Shown here in pieces: positions 62,336 through 64,000 of a stretch of DNA of 64,000 nt (positions are counted from its first letter, which is position 1; each line of letters begins with the position of its first letter). The translations under genes and the position numbers were made by a program. The notes beneath the pieces are model-generated. The model was not told the DNA's origin and ran no database searches. It saw only the letters and a program-made list of their open reading frames with translations. This stretch comes from Sphingomonas faeni (lineage in GTDB: Bacteria; Pseudomonadota; Alphaproteobacteria; Sphingomonadales; Sphingomonadaceae): positions 62,001 to 126,000 of the forward strand of contig NZ_JALPNF010000007.1 in assembly GCF_023195535.1 (NCBI RefSeq), in the 5' to 3' direction.

Positions 62336-62405
62336 AGCTGGGGTATCCCCGTGAGGCGCTGGTCGCGTTCCACGTGAGTTACCCCAGCTTTCGCTGGGGT
62401 AACGG
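62321..62405. repeat. Intergenic inverted-repeat element, family C (copy 3)
   Basis: CGTCGCCCCAGCGAAAGCTG then GGGTATC; right half TTACCCCAGCTTTCGCTGGG then GTAAC. The left end is continuous with the 15-bp tandem array. Together they fill the 386 bp between cnoX and dnaE2. A degenerate parS-like GTTCCACGTGAG in its centre is probably chance. Confidence 0.85.
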
Positions 62406-62449
62406 GCCTGGGCTTCGAGACGGGATCGGGATCCGAGACGGGATTGGAA

Positions 62450-64000
62450 TTAATGAAAGTCGCGCGACTTGGGCAGCACGCGCACATCCCGAGGATGCGT
62501 CGCCCGCGGATGATGCGCCCGGGCATCCGGGCTCCGCGTCAGCACCGGGCGGATCACCTCGTCGACCCGCGCGAGCGGCGGCTCCAGCGCATGATCCTCC
62601 GACAACAGCCGCAGCATCTCGGTGCGGTCCTGCACCCGCGACGTCATCAGGTGCGTCACGCCTTCCTCGCTGCGCTGGATCACGCCCTCCAGCACCATCA
62701 GTCGCGACGCCATCACCGCGCGGCGGTTCGCCTCGAAATCGCGTGCCCACATCAGCCCGTTGGTGACCCCGGTCTCGTCCTCGATCGTCACGAAGATCGC
62801 ATTGCCCTTGCCCGGCCGCTGGCGGACCAGCACGACCCCCGCCACCTTCGCGCGCCGCCCGTCCTTGGTCGCATTGGCCTGCGCGCTCGACAGGATTCCC
62901 TCGGCGGCGAAGCGTTCGCGCAGGAACGCCATCGGATGCCCCTTCAACGACAGTCGCGTCGTCTGGTAATCCGCCGCCACCTGCTCGGACAGCGGCATCG
63001 CCGGCAGATGCGCGTCGGGCTCCTGGCCGAGCTCGGGAACCTCGGCAGCCGCGAACAGTGCGAGTTGCTTGGGCGGCGTCCGACGCACATCCCACAACGC
63101 TTCGCGGCGCTCCTTCGCGACCGATCGAAACGCGTCCGCATCGGCGAGCAGGTTCATCGCCCGCTGCGGCAGGGTCGCCCGCCGCGCCAGGTCCTCGATC
63201 CCGGCAAACGGCCCGCCCGCCCGCGCCGCGACGATCGCCTCCGCCCAGTCCTTGCGAAACCCGTCCACCTGCCGAAACCCGAGCCGCAGATCCGCGCCCA
63301 AGGCCTCGAGCGAGCTATCCCACGTGCTCGCATTCACATCGACCGGCAGCACGGTCACGCCGTGCTCGACAGCATCGCGCACCAGTTGCGCCGGCGCGTA
63401 AAATCCCATCGGCTGCGAATTGAGCAATGCGCAGCAGAACACCGCCGGATGAAAGCATTTGATCCACGACGACACATACACCAGCCGCGCGAACGACAGC
63501 GCATGGCTCTCCGGGAAACCATACGACCCAAACCCCTCGATCTGCTTGAAACAGCGCTCGGCAAAGTCCGCCTGATAGCCGCGCGCGACCATGCCGCCGA
63601 CCAGCTTGGCCTGGAAATTGTCCATGCCGCCGACCTTGCGGAACGTCGCCATCGATTTCCGCAACTGGTTCGCCTCGTTCGGCGTGAACCCCGCCGCGAC
63701 GATCGCCAGCTTCATCGCCTGCTCCTGGAACAGCGGCACGCCGTAGGTGAAGCGGAGCAGTTGCTGCAATTCGTCGGGCGGCCCGAATTTCGGATCGGGC
63801 GAGGGAAACTCGACCACCTCCTTGCCGCTCCGCCGTCGCAGATATGGATGCACCATGTCGCCCTCGATCGGGCCTGGTCGGACGATCGCGACCTGCACGA
63901 CCAGATCGTACAGCACGCGCGGGCGCAACCGCGGCAGCATGTTGATCTGCGCGCGGCTCTCGACCTGGAACACGCCGATGCTGTCGCCCTTGCAGAGCAT
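62450..64000 (-). CDS. dnaE2: Error-prone DNA polymerase DnaE2 (ImuC), C-terminal part
   Basis: The last 516 codons or so of a C-family polymerase; the gene continues past the right edge. Visible parts include FQVESRAQINMLPRLRP, VAIVRPGPIEGDMVHPYLRR, GFGSYGFPESHALSFARLVY and the OB-fold VAGVVLVRQRPGKGNAIFVT. The short C-terminus without a tau-binding domain distinguishes DnaE2 from DnaE1. It copies damaged DNA with ImuA and ImuB, which would be expected just outside the window. The PHP domain and catalytic Asp region are not visible. Confidence 0.92.
   Translation of the reverse strand: MLCKGDSIGVFQVESRAQINMLPRLRPRVLYDLVVQVAIVRPGPIEGDMVHPYLRRRSGKEVVEFPSPDPKFGPPDELQQLLRFTYGVPLFQEQAMKLAIVAAGFTPNEANQLRKSMATFRKVGGMDNFQAKLVGGMVARGYQADFAERCFKQIEGFGSYGFPESHALSFARLVYVSSWIKCFHPAVFCCALLNSQPMGFYAPAQLVRDAVEHGVTVLPVDVNASTWDSSLEALGADLRLGFRQVDGFRKDWAEAIVAARAGGPFAGIEDLARRATLPQRAMNLLADADAFRSVAKERREALWDVRRTPPKQLALFAAAEVPELGQEPDAHLPAMPLSEQVAADYQTTRLSLKGHPMAFLRERFAAEGILSSAQANATKDGRRAKVAGVVLVRQRPGKGNAIFVTIEDETGVTNGLMWARDFEANRRAVMASRLMVLEGVIQRSEEGVTHLMTSRVQDRTEMLRLLSEDHALEPPLARVDEVIRPVLTRSPDARAHHPRATHPRDVRVLPKSRDFH

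Noticed and set aside
62366..62378. parS-like sequences at 62366 and 62156
   Set aside because: GTTCCACGTGAG and TTCCACGTGGC lack the outer half-site bases and lie far from oriC; the first is in the loop of a repeat element.

Overview
The window is high-GC, gene-dense DNA from an alphaproteobacterium, most likely a Sphingomonas or close relative (Sphingomonadales). Support comes from the gene families present (HWE histidine kinase, MmcB, DUF1491, DUF3576, DUF6489, LptE, long Hpf, DnaE2), from hisC next to tyrA as in Zymomonas, and from many short inverted-repeat elements between genes. No rRNA, phage, transposase or CRISPR was seen. There is one tRNA, tRNA-Leu(GAG).

The centre of the window is the chromosome replication origin. 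The 328 bp between ppsR (DUF299) and hemE (30616-30943) carries two perfect and four near-perfect DnaA boxes, an AT-rich tract and four GANTC sites, in the same gene context as the Caulobacter origin. Genes to the left (20.6-30.6 kb) are almost all on the minus strand, and genes just to the right (30.9-34.9 and 36.3-42.0 kb) are mostly on the plus strand, as expected for divergent replication. The mnmE-mnmG-rsmG-parA-parB segregation cluster follows at 36.6-42.0 kb. Three strong parS palindromes flank the origin (28143, 37863, 40296).

Layout from left to right: end of ssb; HWE kinase and receiver (0.1-2.0 kb); metX-GNAT-metW methionine operon (2.1-4.3); hisC-tyrA (4.7-6.7); ftsE-ftsX-ydcF-plsC (6.9-9.7); zinc-ribbon membrane protein and MATE pump (9.8-12.1); tRNA-Leu and an irregular accessory stretch with small genes, a decayed coding region and a winged-helix regulator (12.3-14.8); a three-gene type III polyketide synthase, methyltransferase and flavoprotein cluster (15.0-17.9); msrB, PBP1A, SCO1, ankyrin, MmcB and wall hydrolase genes (18-24.5); ptsN-hpf and dnaQ-coaE-aroE (25.6-28.9); maf-ppsR, oriC, hemE-hemJ, rho and terC (29.2-34.9); dienelactone hydrolase, ogt, and mnmE through parB (35.1-42.0); holA-lptE-leuS (42.2-46.3); an orphan outer-membrane protein, thiE-like, yggS, HAD, ydcF-ribA-xthA, lolA, porin, ftsK, ubiH and bluB (47-59.7); yjdF-trm112-LON-cnoX (59.7-62.1); and the 3' part of dnaE2 running off the right edge.

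Many operons are joined by 4-bp start/stop overlaps (ATGA, GTGA, TTGA), implying translational coupling. The intergenic gaps hold at least eight families of 50-125 bp paired inverted repeats, one of which has expanded into a 15-bp tandem array at 62.2 kb. The points most worth checking are the origin, a hemE that lacks any ATG/GTG/TTG start, the type III PKS cluster, and a structured leader with a terminator before terC that may be a manganese riboswitch.
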